DNA from: an uncultured Dehalococcoidia bacterium
GTDB taxonomy: Bacteria > Chloroflexota > Dehalococcoidia > Lucifugimonadales > UBA3495
Direction of reading: 5' to 3'
Assembly: GCA_951813535.1 (NCBI GenBank)
Contig: OX638345.1
Span: 1,377,029-1,441,028 of the forward strand
Length of the DNA: 64,000 bases
The first letter of the stretch is position 1, and each line of letters begins with the position of its first letter. The notes under the pieces were generated by a model. That model ran no database searches. It saw nothing but the letters and a program-made list of their open reading frames with translations, and had not been told where the DNA came from. Positions 1 to 8,946 of the stretch are shown here, piece by piece. The position numbers were made by a program, and so were the translations under genes.

Positions 1-2129
1 AGGGACTCCTCGTAGCCCGCGTCGTCGGTGAAGCTCACCCTGACCTTGATGGTCTTGCCCACGTCGGCAGCGCGAAGGACGTATCGGTTGCCTGTGGCGT
101 TCCTGATGTCGGTTTCCGAAGTTCCGTCAACCCGGATCCACTGGTAGGTGAAGGACGCCCCGTCCATACCGTCCGCGTCGGCGATGTCGGATGTGGACAC
201 ACCCAGGGTCTGGTCCATCTCGGCAGTTCCACCAATGGAGGGTTCGCCGGTTGCCGCATCGTTTCGAACGATGAGCGCCGTACCGGGACTGGTGGTGCGG
301 AGAGTGGTGCCTCCGGCGCGCATGATGACGCGGTTATCCTCCCGGTCGTAGGTGATGTTGGAGTTGGTCATCGCGCCGTGGAATTGCGAGTAGACCGCCC
401 TGACCCGTTTCGGCGGGTCGATGCTGCTACCCTCGTCGGGCGGGCTCAGCGCGACCTCAAACACCGGGATTTCCTGGGGTTTGATGACGGAGCCACCCAG
501 GAGCGCGAGCATCGACTGGTACAAATCACCGCGCGGGTTGAACTTCGGCGGCGCATCGTTAACGAAGGGGAACTGCAGGGACCCCATGTGGGTTTCCACG
601 CCGTTCGGATCCGTAATCCACATGCCGAACCACCGTCCGTCCATATCGTCCATCGACCCATCATGGGCGACGCGGACCGTGTAGTCTCCCACGCCCCAGT
701 CGTAGGGTTTCCGGATGCTGATGAAGTCGCCCAGGATACTGCCGGTCACAACCCACCCATCGGTGGTGGGCCGGGCCAGTGATTTGTCATGGGTGCCCCA
801 GCGGTTGAAGACGATGCCCTTGCCCTCGGAGCCATCGGTGTCCGGGTCGTCCAGGTCGGTTCGGATGCCAAACCCGAAGCGAGTGTGGCCGATGCTGCTC
901 CAGCCGAACGCCATAACCAGGGAATGGTCTTCCGAGAAGTGGCCCGGGTCTTCTCGAACCGTGAAGTTCATGGTGATGGAATCGCTCCTGTCAGTCTGGG
1001 TTGGCCAGCCCCACTGCGCGTTGGCCATGATCTCAGATGCGGCGACGTACCGGGCGTCCACCTTGTGGCCCGATTTGTTTCCCTGGCTCCCGCTGGACAG
1101 GTTGGCATGCAGGCTGCCCGAAGCGCTCTTGATGGAACCGTCGCCGTTGGTGCCCTGGCCGATGTCCCCGTTCTTGGCCAGGGAGTTGGCGGGAATGGCG
1201 ATACCGTTGCTGTCGTTGTCCAGCAGCCCAACGCGGTACACGAACACGAGGGTGGACGAGCCGCTGCTGCGTTTGTTGTAGTTGGCATGACGGGTACCGA
1301 CGGCCCCAAGGGCTTCGACGCTGAGTCGCGCGGCCGGGATGCCCCTGACGTTCACCGGCCGGTCGAACCTGACCTCCACCTTCACCTCCTCGCCGCGCAC
1401 GTAATAGTCGGCATGCTGCGGCGAGGACGTAATCCGCACCCGGTTGACCTTGGGCCGCCTCGAGCGGCCGTCGACCTTGTGGCTCGATTGGGTTCCCAGC
1501 CTGGAGTGGGTCAGGCTCACGTTCTGGTTACCGTCCGTGGTCTGGAAATAGTTCTCCGGGTTATGATCCAGCGTCGAGCTGTTGTCACCGATCCACACGC
1601 CGTCAGTATCCACGTCGCCGGATCGGACGAGCGTCGCGAAGATCACCGAGTCGTCCCGGTGGGACACGGGGACCAGATCCCTTCTGCTGGAGCCGATCCG
1701 TATCCGGAAGGTGGCCTCGCTGTTGACGGAAACGGTTTCGCTGAACTCGACCTCCACCGCGAGGAGTTCGCCGTAGCCGTAGGTGTCGTCGCCGGCCAGG
1801 CGAGTGTCCCAACCGCCAGATTCGTTGGGCTGCACCTCGTACATCCGGACGCCGTTGGCGGCGATGGCGGGCGTGACGAACGGGCGCTGCGAGATCCTAG
1901 GCGAGTTGGGTTGGACGCTCGCGTTGGCGTGGTTGGCAAGCTGGATCTTTTCGTGGTGTTGGCTTTTTCCGGTGTTTTGCGCTGAAGGGTGGGTCGAATC
2001 GGCGAAAGCATGGTTGGATCCAAGTCCGGCGATGATGAGCATTGCCAAGGCGCTTAGCAACGCCGGCCACACTCTTGAGGGTCGAAACCGGCTCAGCCGG
2101 TTCCTGATCTTTGTCTTTTGCGTATTCAT
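1..2129 (-). CDS. large secreted Ig-like repeat surface protein, N-terminal part (runs off left edge)
   Basis: An uninterrupted minus-strand frame runs from ATG at 2129 to the window edge: 709 complete codons and no stop. A GGAGA site precedes the start. Residues 1-44 form a signal peptide (basic MNTQKTKIRNR, then hydrophobic ALLSALAMLIIAGLG, then AFADS). Two similar beta-domain repeats follow near residues 110-145 and 235-270, sharing a pattern of G-E, alternating V-E-V, F and V-x-V. A domain at about 370-520 looks like a concanavalin/LamG-type sandwich, but I cannot assign its family. From about 625 an Ig-like repeat begins (SIGGTAEMDQTLGVSTSDI, then YQWIRVDG and DVGKTIKVRVSFTDDAG), a type usually present in tandem in giant bacterial surface proteins. 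The role is inferred as adhesion or glycan binding outside the cell. The C-terminus, and hence the anchor, is unseen. Confidence 0.85.
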   Translation of the reverse strand, partial: MNTQKTKIRNRLSRFRPSRVWPALLSALAMLIIAGLGSNHAFADSTHPSAQNTGKSQHHEKIQLANHANASVQPNSPRISQRPFVTPAIAANGVRMYEVQPNESGGWDTRLAGDDTYGYGELLAVEVEFSETVSVNSEATFRIRIGSSRRDLVPVSHRDDSVIFATLVRSGDVDTDGVWIGDNSSTLDHNPENYFQTTDGNQNVSLTHSRLGTQSSHKVDGRSRRPKVNRVRITSSPQHADYYVRGEEVKVEVRFDRPVNVRGIPAARLSVEALGAVGTRHANYNKRSSGSSTLVFVYRVGLLDNDSNGIAIPANSLAKNGDIGQGTNGDGSIKSASGSLHANLSSGSQGNKSGHKVDARYVAASEIMANAQWGWPTQTDRSDSITMNFTVREDPGHFSEDHSLVMAFGWSSIGHTRFGFGIRTDLDDPDTDGSEGKGIVFNRWGTHDKSLARPTTDGWVVTGSILGDFISIRKPYDWGVGDYTVRVAHDGSMDDMDGRWFGMWITDPNGVETHMGSLQFPFVNDAPPKFNPRGDLYQSMLALLGGSVIKPQEIPVFEVALSPPDEGSSIDPPKRVRAVYSQFHGAMTNSNITYDREDNRVIMRAGGTTLRTTSPGTALIVRNDAATGEPSIGGTAEMDQTLGVSTSDIADADGMDGASFTYQWIRVDGTSETDIRNATGNRYVLRAADVGKTIKVRVSFTDDAGYEES

Positions 2130-2869
2130 GGGTTGTCTCCCGTATATCGCACAACGCCTCCGGTCGGTCGACGAGTGCCGTTCTTGTGCAGCCGTCGTGG
2201 GCAGAGTTGCGCGAGGGTCAACGGATACGTCCTGACTGCAACGACCAACACAACGATCCTGTACACCGCACCGTGATATTTTTGTGCACCAGCATGATTT
2301 CCCTCCAATTGTTGTGTCGCTTCGACCGGCGAAATAAACCCATGGCCGAAGTGCGTAGCGAAACCCGCGACCGGAACGGCTGTGTGACCACTGCGGACCG
2401 GATTGTTGTCGCCGGATCGATTGGCGCAAGAAAATAACCGATGCATCGCCGTGAGTCCGTGCATAATCGAAATTCGACACTAAATGCTGTTAATATTCAT
2501 GAAACCGACCTCTTCCGTTTACTGTATGAAATATTCCATAATGCCAAGCTGATCTAGTGGACGTATTTCGTATACAATGTGCGAGGAATGAGCGTATTCG
2601 TTAATCAATCAAGGATTTGGCCAAAATGATGTGCACGAATTGCAAGGACGCCGTCAGAAATCGGAGCAGATGGGCCCTGATGAAGTAGACAAAAACCGCT
2701 TACCCCTCTGGGAACTCCTGCTCGACCCGGCCACGGTCAAGCCGGGCGAGGTTTCGATAATGAAGCAGTCCGGCCCGCGACATGGGGCTCACGAGAGACC
2801 GGTCGATCAGATTTGCCACATCAGGCTGGCGTATCTACAATTGCCGACATCAATCAGGAGGGAACAGAC
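2130..2869. other. 740-bp divergent intergenic region, AT-rich in the middle
   Basis: This lies between the divergent surface-protein gene (start 2129) and the ThuA-like gene (start 2870). Bases from about 2458 to 2600 are clearly richer in A+T than the surroundings, which fits promoters for one or both genes, but I could not fix a convincing -35/-10 pair. The short open frames here have no ribosome sites or recognisable protein character. Confidence 0.4.
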
Positions 2870-3574
2870 ATGAAACTATTGGTACTGTCCGGCGGGCGAC
2901 ATCCGTACGAGGAGTCGACGCCCATTTTGGAGACCTTCCTCAAGGGCGCCGGCCACGATGTGACGGTTACTGAGGACGCGTCGCCGCTCGGGGACCGGGC
3001 AGCGATGGGCGGTTACGACGCGGTGGTGTTCAACACCCGCCGAGAGAATGTGCCGGACTTCGGTGACTGGACTCTGTCAGCGGCGGAGATGGAAGGGCTG
3101 CGGGATTACATCAGCGGTGGCGGCGGGTTCGTCTGCATCCACATCGCAACCTGCGTGGCCGCAGCGTGGCCCGAGTACCACGACATCACCGGCGGCGGCT
3201 GGATTTCCGGCACCAGCTACCACCCGCCATACGGGGAGTTCACGGTCAACGTCAGCAATGCGGGCCATCCCGGGGCCGACGGCATCGCCGATTTCTCGAC
3301 CAACGACGAGCTCTACATGAACCTGGCGATCAAGGACGGCAACGACGTCTTCATCACCGGGACTGCCGAAGACAGCACGTGGCCCTGGGGTCCGGACCGG
3401 AATCCCACGTTCATGGCGGGCGGGACCTATCCCCTCGGGTGGACGCGCAAGTACGGTGACGGCAACGTCTACGTCCTGCTCCTGGGGCACGACGGCCGGA
3501 GCTTTCAGACACCGGAGTTCCAGCAGCTGGTCCTCAACGGTGTGGAATGGGTCGCCGCAAGGGTGGCGGCTTAG
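2870..3574 (+). CDS. ThuA-like domain protein
   Basis: A 234-residue protein of the ThuA family (trehalose-utilisation-like, glutamine-amidotransferase fold), which lacks a well-defined reaction. The ATG at 2870 is chosen because GGAGGG lies just upstream; the frame is open further 5' but has no ribosome site there. Family features visible: N-terminal strand MKLLVLSGGRHPYEES, a Rossmann-like YDAVVFNTRRE, the glycine-rich ISGGGGFVCIHIATCVAAAWPEY segment where related amidotransferases carry a nucleophile, then YHPPYGEF and a C-terminal YGDGNVYVLLLGHDGRSFQ. The His of HIAT and the Cys of ATCVA sit where the fold places its pocket. It stands alone, followed by a strong hairpin terminator. ThuA proteins often sit with sugar oxidoreductases, but here the next gene is an unrelated monooxygenase on the other strand. 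Confidence 0.85.
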   Translation: MKLLVLSGGRHPYEESTPILETFLKGAGHDVTVTEDASPLGDRAAMGGYDAVVFNTRRENVPDFGDWTLSAAEMEGLRDYISGGGGFVCIHIATCVAAAWPEYHDITGGGWISGTSYHPPYGEFTVNVSNAGHPGADGIADFSTNDELYMNLAIKDGNDVFITGTAEDSTWPWGPDRNPTFMAGGTYPLGWTRKYGDGNVYVLLLGHDGRSFQTPEFQQLVLNGVEWVAARVAA

Positions 3575-3632
3575 CCGGGTTAGTGAGTCGTCCGCTTACC
3601 GCCAAGCCGGTGGTGAGCGGAGAGCATGTTTC

Positions 3633-3668
3633 GGGGGTGCGCCGAGAAAGCGCACCCCCAAGTTTTTG
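3633..3668 (+). terminator. intrinsic terminator after the ThuA-like gene
   Basis: Perfect 10-bp GC stem, 3633-3642 with 3650-3659 (GGGGGTGCGC and its complement), 7-nt loop, followed by AAGTTTTTG. It ends the plus-strand ThuA-like transcript before the convergent monooxygenase gene. Confidence 0.85.
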
Positions 3669-3707
3669 ATGTTTTCCACTCCCCTATGGGGGAGGATCTC
3701 CGCGTCG

Positions 3708-4877
3708 CTATCCGGCGCGATCGGCGTACACCTGCCGGGCGCGGTCAATGGCACGAACCCGGCCGGTCACCAGGTCGTCCTGCCGCTCCTTGGCCCATTG
3801 GTTGGAGGCCTGGGTGCTGAGGACGCTGCCCTGGAAGTGGGGCATTACGTACCGGGCCATCAGCTCGTAGCTGCGCAGCATCTTGTCGCGCGGCGCCCAG
3901 TCAATGGTCTGGACCAGGAACGCGCCAAATCCGCCGCTCTGCTCGCCAAGCCTTTCGATGGCCTCGATGCAGTCGTCGGGCGTGCCGATGATCCAGCTGC
4001 CCGTATCGGCCATGTGGTCGATCACCTTGTCCAGCGGTCCGTCGAAGACCGGCTTGCGGCCGTTGGTTCCCTCGCTGTACTCCCGGAGGTAGCGGCCGGC
4101 GCCCATGCGCGCATCGTCCAGCGCCTCCTTGCGGGTCTCGGCCAGGTGGCAGGGCAGCACCAGCCGCCAGTCGTCGCGGTTCATGGTGTTGCCGTGCTCG
4201 GCAGCGGACTCTTCGGCGATGCTCCAGAGGCCCTGCAGGTCAGACGGGCCGGCGGACGGGTCGCGCGGCACGGTGATGGTCAGGACCGAACACCCATGTT
4301 TGCCGGCCAGGGTCACGCCGGCCGGCGACTGCACCGAGGCCACGGAGGTATGCATGTACGGTCGCTGGTAGGGCCGAAGCTGCAGCAGGCCCTCTTTCAG
4401 CTCAAACCAGTCGCTCTTGTAGGTGATGGGTTCGGTCTCGGTGAAGAGGCGCAGGATGATGCCCAGGGACTCGTCCATCCGTTCGCGTTGCAGTTCGTGA
4501 GGGATGCCCATCATGTAGGCGTCGCCGGGCAGCGCGCCCGGCCCTACGCCGAAGAGCACGCGTCCGTAGGTCATGTGGTCGAGCTGGACCATGCGGTTGG
4601 CGACCATCAGCGGGTGGTGGTAGGGCAGGCTGACCACGCCGGTGCCCAGCTTGATGCGGTTGGTCCGCTGGGCCGCGGCCGCGATGAACACTTCCGGTGA
4701 CGATATGATCTCCCAGCCGGCGCTGTGGTGCTCACCGACCCAGGCCTCGTCGAACCCCAGCTTGTCCAGCCATTCCACGAGTTCCAGGTCGCGTTCCATG
4801 GCCAGGGTGGGGTTCTCTCCGACCCGGTGAAACGGGCCGAGAAAGATGCCAAATTTCATTCGTTCGGGAAACGCCAT
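3708..4877 (-). CDS. LLM-class flavin-dependent oxidoreductase (luciferase-like)
   Basis: 389 residues, full length for bacterial-luciferase-like monooxygenases, which use reduced FMN or F420 in a TIM barrel. The start at 4877 has GGAGG seven bases upstream. Family marks: MKFGIFLGPFHRVGEN at strand 1, LGFDEAWVGEHHSAGWE (the EHH element), AAQRTNRIKLGTGVVSLPYHHP, then LDHMTYGRVLFGVGPGALPGDA lining the flavin pocket, and GTPDDCIEAIERLGEQSGGFGAFLVQ in the C-terminal half. The natural substrate cannot be read from sequence. It is the first of three such paralogues here (others at 8947 and 32927), none close to a flavin reductase gene. A TTGACA promoter candidate lies at 4966-4994. Confidence 0.93.
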   Translation of the reverse strand: MAFPERMKFGIFLGPFHRVGENPTLAMERDLELVEWLDKLGFDEAWVGEHHSAGWEIISSPEVFIAAAAQRTNRIKLGTGVVSLPYHHPLMVANRMVQLDHMTYGRVLFGVGPGALPGDAYMMGIPHELQRERMDESLGIILRLFTETEPITYKSDWFELKEGLLQLRPYQRPYMHTSVASVQSPAGVTLAGKHGCSVLTITVPRDPSAGPSDLQGLWSIAEESAAEHGNTMNRDDWRLVLPCHLAETRKEALDDARMGAGRYLREYSEGTNGRKPVFDGPLDKVIDHMADTGSWIIGTPDDCIEAIERLGEQSGGFGAFLVQTIDWAPRDKMLRSYELMARYVMPHFQGSVLSTQASNQWAKERQDDLVTGRVRAIDRARQVYADRAG

Positions 4878-4965
4878 ACAGGAACCTCCTCCAATGGCGA
4901 ATGCGAGAGCGCATTCCGTTACGGATTACAGCGGAAGGGGCGACAGGGCGCCCCGGATTTGCGCC

Positions 4966-4994
4966 ATTCTGCGCTTGACGATAGGCCCTGTCAA
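4966..4994 (-). promoter_or_regulatory. candidate promoter of the LLM oxidoreductase
   Basis: On the minus strand, TTGACA (4994-4989), a 17-bp spacer and CAGAAT (4971-4966) lie 89 bases before the LLM start. The -35 is perfect and the -10 matches at four of six. Confidence 0.5.
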
Positions 4995-5068
4995 TCGCGC
5001 CGACCAGTGCGACGCAGGACTAATCGGGGCACTACTCTTCCCATGCAAGGTCACCAGAGTTCGCAGGG

Positions 5069-5132
5069 TTGAGGTTGGGCAGATAAGGGTATAATCACTC
5101 GAATTTACTGTATCGCGATAGGATAATCACTC
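5069..5132 (+). promoter_or_regulatory. candidate promoter and 10-bp direct repeat before the ABC permease
   Basis: TATAAT at 5090-5095 has a weak TTGAGG 15 bp upstream. The bases ATAATCACTC occur at 5091-5100 and again at 5123-5132, exactly 32 bp apart (about three helical turns) on one face of the helix. This could be a repressor operator for the permease gene starting at 5179. That is inference from spacing only. Confidence 0.35.
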
Positions 5133-5178
5133 CGATGCATGTAACGTGGTACGTTTGCTGGACTGATGTGAGCCGCCA

Positions 5179-6822
5179 ATGTCCGCCGTCGCCAGGCTGC
5201 TTGTAGACATTCCCCGGTTCACCTGGGGCTATCTTTTTGAGGGTGCGGCGCGCCCGCCGGCCGTCGTCTGGGTTCCCGCGTTGGTGGTCGCAGCTTTGCT
5301 GCTGGTCTCCCCGGTCTACCTCGCGCTGCGCACGGTGGGCGCCGGCGAGGACGCCTTTGACCTGATCTTCCGGACCCGAACCCTCTGGGTGGTAGGCCGT
5401 ACCGTCGCGCTCATGGCAGCCGTGATGCTGGGTTGCATCATCATCGCCGCCCCGCTGGCGTGGCTGACCGTGCGCACGGACCTGCCGTGGCGAGGGTTCT
5501 GGCGCGTGGCTACCATGCTCCCGCTGGCGTTGCCATCGTACATCGTGGGATTCGCCATAGCGGTGGGACTCGGTCCGCGCGGCATCCTACAGGGGTGGCT
5601 GGAAGCTGGTTTCGGCGTGGAGCGGATCCCCAGCATCTACGGTTTCCCGGGCGCGGCCTTCACGCTGATCATCATCAGTTTCCCCTACGTGCTGCTGCCG
5701 GTGCGGGCCGCTCTGTGGAATATGGATGTCTCGCTGGAGGAGTCGGCGCGGATCCTGGGCCGCGACCGCTGGCAAACCTTCCGCAGCGTCACGCTCCCGA
5801 TGCTGCGGCCGGCCTTACTGGCGGGCGGTCTCCTCACCGCGCTCTACGCCCTCAGCGACTTCGGCGCGGTCGCCATCATGCGCTACGAGACCTTCACCTG
5901 GAGCATCTTCATCCAGTACGGCGCGGCGCTGAACCGCACCCTGGCCGCCGCGTGGTCGCTCGCGCTGATCGTGCTGGCGCTGGCGGTGGTCTGGGGCGAA
6001 AACACCGCCCGCAATGCCATGGGCGGCCGGTATTACCGCAGCCGCGGGGGCGCGACCCGACTGCCTGAGCCGGTTCCCCTGGGGCGCTGGCGCTGGCCCG
6101 CCCTGGCATATTGCGGCGCGGTGTTGGCAGTTTCCATCGGCTTGCCCGTGGTGGTGCTGATCTACTGGACGGTGCGCGGTGTGGCGGCCGGCGAGCCGTT
6201 GCTGCTGCTGTGGCGGGCAGCGGCAAACTCCGTGGGTGTTTCGGCCTTGGCCGCAGTCCTGACGGTATTGTGCGCCGCGCCCATCGCCGTGCTGGCGGTG
6301 CGTTATCCCGGCCTGTTCAGTCGGTGGCTGGAGCGCATGGGTTTCGTCGGTTTCGCCCTGCCCGGCATCGTGATCGCGCTGGGCCTGGTGTATTTCGGGG
6401 CAAACTACGCTCCCTGGCTTTATCAATCGCTGGCGATTCTGGCGGTGGCGTACGTGACGCTGTTCCTGCCGGCGGCGGTGGGTTCCCTGCGAACCTCGTT
6501 GCTGCAGGTGCGGCCGGAGTTTGAGGACGCCGCCCGCAGCCTGGGGCGGCGCCCGCTGTCCGTCCTGTTGACCGTCACGCTGCCGCTGGTGCGACCCGGA
6601 ATCCTGACGGGAGCGGCCTTGGTTTTCCTCCTGACCATGAAGGAGTTGCCGGCGACGCTGATCCTCAGCCCCATCGGCTTCACCACTCTGGCGTCTTCCA
6701 TCTGGGCCGCCGCTGAGGAGGCGTTCTTTGCCCGGGCGGCGGCGCCGGCGCTGCTGCTGATTGCGGTCTCATCCATCCCGTTGGCGCTGATCACCATGCG
6801 CGAGGAGCGCCGCGAGGACTGA
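5179..6822 (+). CDS. iron(III)-type ABC transporter permease, FbpB-like fused double domain
   Basis: 547 residues with about 12 predicted membrane helices, arranged as two homologous binding-protein-dependent permease halves in one chain, as in FbpB/SfuB/CysTW-type ferric or thiamine importers. Each half has an EAA loop that docks the ATPase: EESARILGRDRWQTFRSVTL near residue 187 and EDAARSLGRRPLSVLLTVTL near 450, each followed by a P-x-x-R-P. The ATG at 5179 has only a weak ribosome site. No periplasmic binding protein or ATPase gene is adjacent or anywhere in the window, so the importer must be completed from elsewhere. Ferric iron is the best guess from family; thiamine or phosphonate transporters share this architecture. 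Confidence 0.9.
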   Translation: MSAVARLLVDIPRFTWGYLFEGAARPPAVVWVPALVVAALLLVSPVYLALRTVGAGEDAFDLIFRTRTLWVVGRTVALMAAVMLGCIIIAAPLAWLTVRTDLPWRGFWRVATMLPLALPSYIVGFAIAVGLGPRGILQGWLEAGFGVERIPSIYGFPGAAFTLIIISFPYVLLPVRAALWNMDVSLEESARILGRDRWQTFRSVTLPMLRPALLAGGLLTALYALSDFGAVAIMRYETFTWSIFIQYGAALNRTLAAAWSLALIVLALAVVWGENTARNAMGGRYYRSRGGATRLPEPVPLGRWRWPALAYCGAVLAVSIGLPVVVLIYWTVRGVAAGEPLLLLWRAAANSVGVSALAAVLTVLCAAPIAVLAVRYPGLFSRWLERMGFVGFALPGIVIALGLVYFGANYAPWLYQSLAILAVAYVTLFLPAAVGSLRTSLLQVRPEFEDAARSLGRRPLSVLLTVTLPLVRPGILTGAALVFLLTMKELPATLILSPIGFTTLASSIWAAAEEAFFARAAAPALLLIAVSSIPLALITMREERRED

Positions 6823-6833
6823 CGTTCCTGGCA

Positions 6834-7787
6834 TCAGAACCAGTTGGCCTTGTCAACCACGTTGCGCAACTCCCGGCCCTCGTTGAAACGCTTGCAGTTG
6901 TCGATGAACAGGTCGGTGCGGCGGTCGTCCAGGTAGGGCCCATTGCCGGCCACGTGCGGCGTGATGAGCACACCGGGCATCGTCCAGAGAGGGTGGCCGG
7001 TCGGCAGGGGTTCGATCTGGAAGACGTCCAGGCCGGCGCCGGCGAGTTCGCCGGCCCGCAAGGCGTCCACCAGGTCGTCCAGGATCACGGTGGCTCCCCT
7101 GCCGATGTTGATGAAGAACCCGGTGTTTTTCATGGCCCGAAACTGCTCGGCTCGGAACATGCCCTGGGTTTCCGGCGTTTCCGGCACGGTAACCACCACG
7201 AAGTCGGCCCGGGGCAGGACCTCCAGGAGGTCGTCAGGACGGTGCAGCTCGGCCACGCCGGCGGTGGGAGCCGACAGTCTGGGGTCCACGCCAAGCACGG
7301 TCATGCCGAACTCGGAGCACAGGCGCGCGGTCTCGCCGCCGATGCCGCCGACGCCCACGACTGCGACGGTGGCCTCAGGCAGGTAGATGGTCGGATAGCC
7401 CTGCTGCCAGACTCCGGCGACCTGCTGGGGAATGTACACCTGCAACCCCCGGGCAAAGGCCAGCAGCAGGGACATGATGTGCGCGCTGATGTGGTCGTTG
7501 TAGATCTCCCGGGTGTTGGTGACCACAACGTCGCTGTCAATCAGCGAAGAGTGGTAGTAGCCGGCGCGGGGGCCGGCCTGGGGACAGGCAATCCACCTGA
7601 GGTTGTCGGCCCGCTCCAGCAATTCGGGCACGATGTCGCCGAAGGCGGCGTCGGCGTCGCCAATGACCTCCATGGCTTCGCCCACCGTTGGGCACAGGTG
7701 GACGTCGATGTCCGGAATTTCTTCCTGCAGCCTTTGGGGCCAGTGGTCCTGGTAGTTTGGCGGACAGATGACGAGCTTGAATCCCAT
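6834..7787 (-). CDS. D-2-hydroxyacid dehydrogenase family protein
   Basis: 317 residues. The ATG at 7787 is chosen for AAGGAGCG upstream; the open frame extends 22 codons further without one. NAD-binding motif VAVVGVGGIGGETARLC near residue 160, then GVDPR. Catalytic pattern: an Arg in NIGRGATVILDDLVDAL, Glu in FQIEPLPTGHPLW, and His in LITPHVAGNGPY, as in the glyoxylate/hydroxypyruvate and phosphoglycerate dehydrogenase superfamily. It is closest to the D-isomer-specific group lacking extra regulatory domains. Cytosolic; reduces a 2-keto acid or the reverse with NAD(P)H; substrate not deducible. It converges on the ABC permease with only 11 bp between stops. Confidence 0.92.
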   Translation of the reverse strand: MGFKLVICPPNYQDHWPQRLQEEIPDIDVHLCPTVGEAMEVIGDADAAFGDIVPELLERADNLRWIACPQAGPRAGYYHSSLIDSDVVVTNTREIYNDHISAHIMSLLLAFARGLQVYIPQQVAGVWQQGYPTIYLPEATVAVVGVGGIGGETARLCSEFGMTVLGVDPRLSAPTAGVAELHRPDDLLEVLPRADFVVVTVPETPETQGMFRAEQFRAMKNTGFFINIGRGATVILDDLVDALRAGELAGAGLDVFQIEPLPTGHPLWTMPGVLITPHVAGNGPYLDDRRTDLFIDNCKRFNEGRELRNVVDKANWF

Positions 7788-8050
7788 TGCAGCGCTCCTT
7801 CCGGTCAGGTTTCGAGTGCAACATTCTAGGCCGATCCTCGGGCAGCGCAACACCGAGCTTGGCCACCGGTATGCCGCCGACCGCGAAAATTACCGTTCTC
7901 CCGGAGGTTTGTAGTACAGTACCCGCAACAAAGAACCCCTCGCCTGCCGCTCCGATGTGTGGGAGTGGTTGGGCCTGAAATCGGGAGGCTGTCCCACGCG
8001 GAGCGACGCGCTGCGTGGGTGGGCACCCCGCATCTGAAAAGGAATATGGC

Positions 8051-8893
8051 ATGAGCACAAATCGCAAACCGGTCGCCGTCGTCATCGGCGCGACATCCAA
8101 GTGGCAGTCGGACGGACGTAACACGCAACTGGTGCACGGCGGGGAAATCGACGACAGCGATCTGCCGATCGGCGTGCGCTGGGGCGTTGGCGGAGCCGTT
8201 GCCCAGAAGTTCGCCCAGGAAGGGTTCCTCACGGTGCTGACCACCCGCAACGCTTCCAACGCGGCGCCGCTGCAGGCCGCCATCAACGAGCAGGGCGGCG
8301 ACAGCACCATCGTGGAACTCGACCTGTCGATTCCCGAATCGATCTCGAGCGCGTTCGCGCAAATCCGGGAGGAGGCCGGCGACCCGGATGTCCTGGTGTA
8401 CAACGCGGGTTACATCGATGGGCGCGACCTTCCGCCGGAGATGGAACTGCTGGAAAACACCCCCCTCGAGGTATTCGAGACCGCGCAGCACATCTCCAGC
8501 AGCGGCCCGTTCCTCGTCGCCAAGGAGGTGTTGCCGGCCATGCGCGAGCGCGGCGAGGGCACCATCCTGATCTCCAACAACCCGTCGTCGCTGCGGGGCC
8601 GGAAGCGGTACACGGGTCAGTCGCTGTACTATCCCCGGGTGATGATGCGGACGCTGGCGCAGGTGTTGACGGAAGAGTATTCCGAATTTGGCGTGCACGT
8701 CGCCAATGTGATCATCGACGGGACCATCGACTCGCCGGGCACGCGGGCCACTCCGCGGGCGCAGCAGAACCCCGAACTGCTGATCAACCCCGTCAAGATC
8801 GCGGAGGCCTTCTACTACCTGTACACGCAGGACAAGTCCTGCTGGACCCACGAGCTCCAGCTGACCCCGTATCCCGTCAAGCCGGCTTTCTAG
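8051..8893 (+). CDS. atypical SDR-family oxidoreductase
   Basis: 280 residues with short-chain dehydrogenase architecture: VAVVIGAT at strand 1, DVLVYNAGYIDG (the N-A-G motif), a serine in LISNNPSSLRG, and NVIIDGTIDSPGTR after the catalytic region. Two departures are plain. About 25 extra residues separate GAT from GVGGAVAQKFAQEGF, splitting the usual TGxxxGxG dinucleotide loop. The catalytic YxxxK reads SLYYPRVMMRTLAQ, where alignment puts Arg in place of Lys and moves the Tyr by one or two residues. It may therefore have changed activity or none. The start at 8051 follows AAAAGGAATATGGC. It precedes the LLM gene at 8947 by 53 bp, on the same strand, a likely two-gene transcript. Confidence 0.85.
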   Translation: MSTNRKPVAVVIGATSKWQSDGRNTQLVHGGEIDDSDLPIGVRWGVGGAVAQKFAQEGFLTVLTTRNASNAAPLQAAINEQGGDSTIVELDLSIPESISSAFAQIREEAGDPDVLVYNAGYIDGRDLPPEMELLENTPLEVFETAQHISSSGPFLVAKEVLPAMRERGEGTILISNNPSSLRGRKRYTGQSLYYPRVMMRTLAQVLTEEYSEFGVHVANVIIDGTIDSPGTRATPRAQQNPELLINPVKIAEAFYYLYTQDKSCWTHELQLTPYPVKPAF

Positions 8894-8946
8894 ACCACTT
8901 GAGCGCGGGAACCTAACGCCTGGAACCAACTGCAAGGAGTAATCGG

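Noticed and set aside
789-1985. 398-codon open frame on the plus strand
   Set aside because: It is the GC-rich shadow of the surface-protein gene on the other strand, which has a signal peptide and Ig-like repeats.
2631-2873. 80-codon plus-strand frame before the ThuA gene
   Set aside because: No ribosome site and no family-like pattern; it overlaps the ThuA ribosome site.
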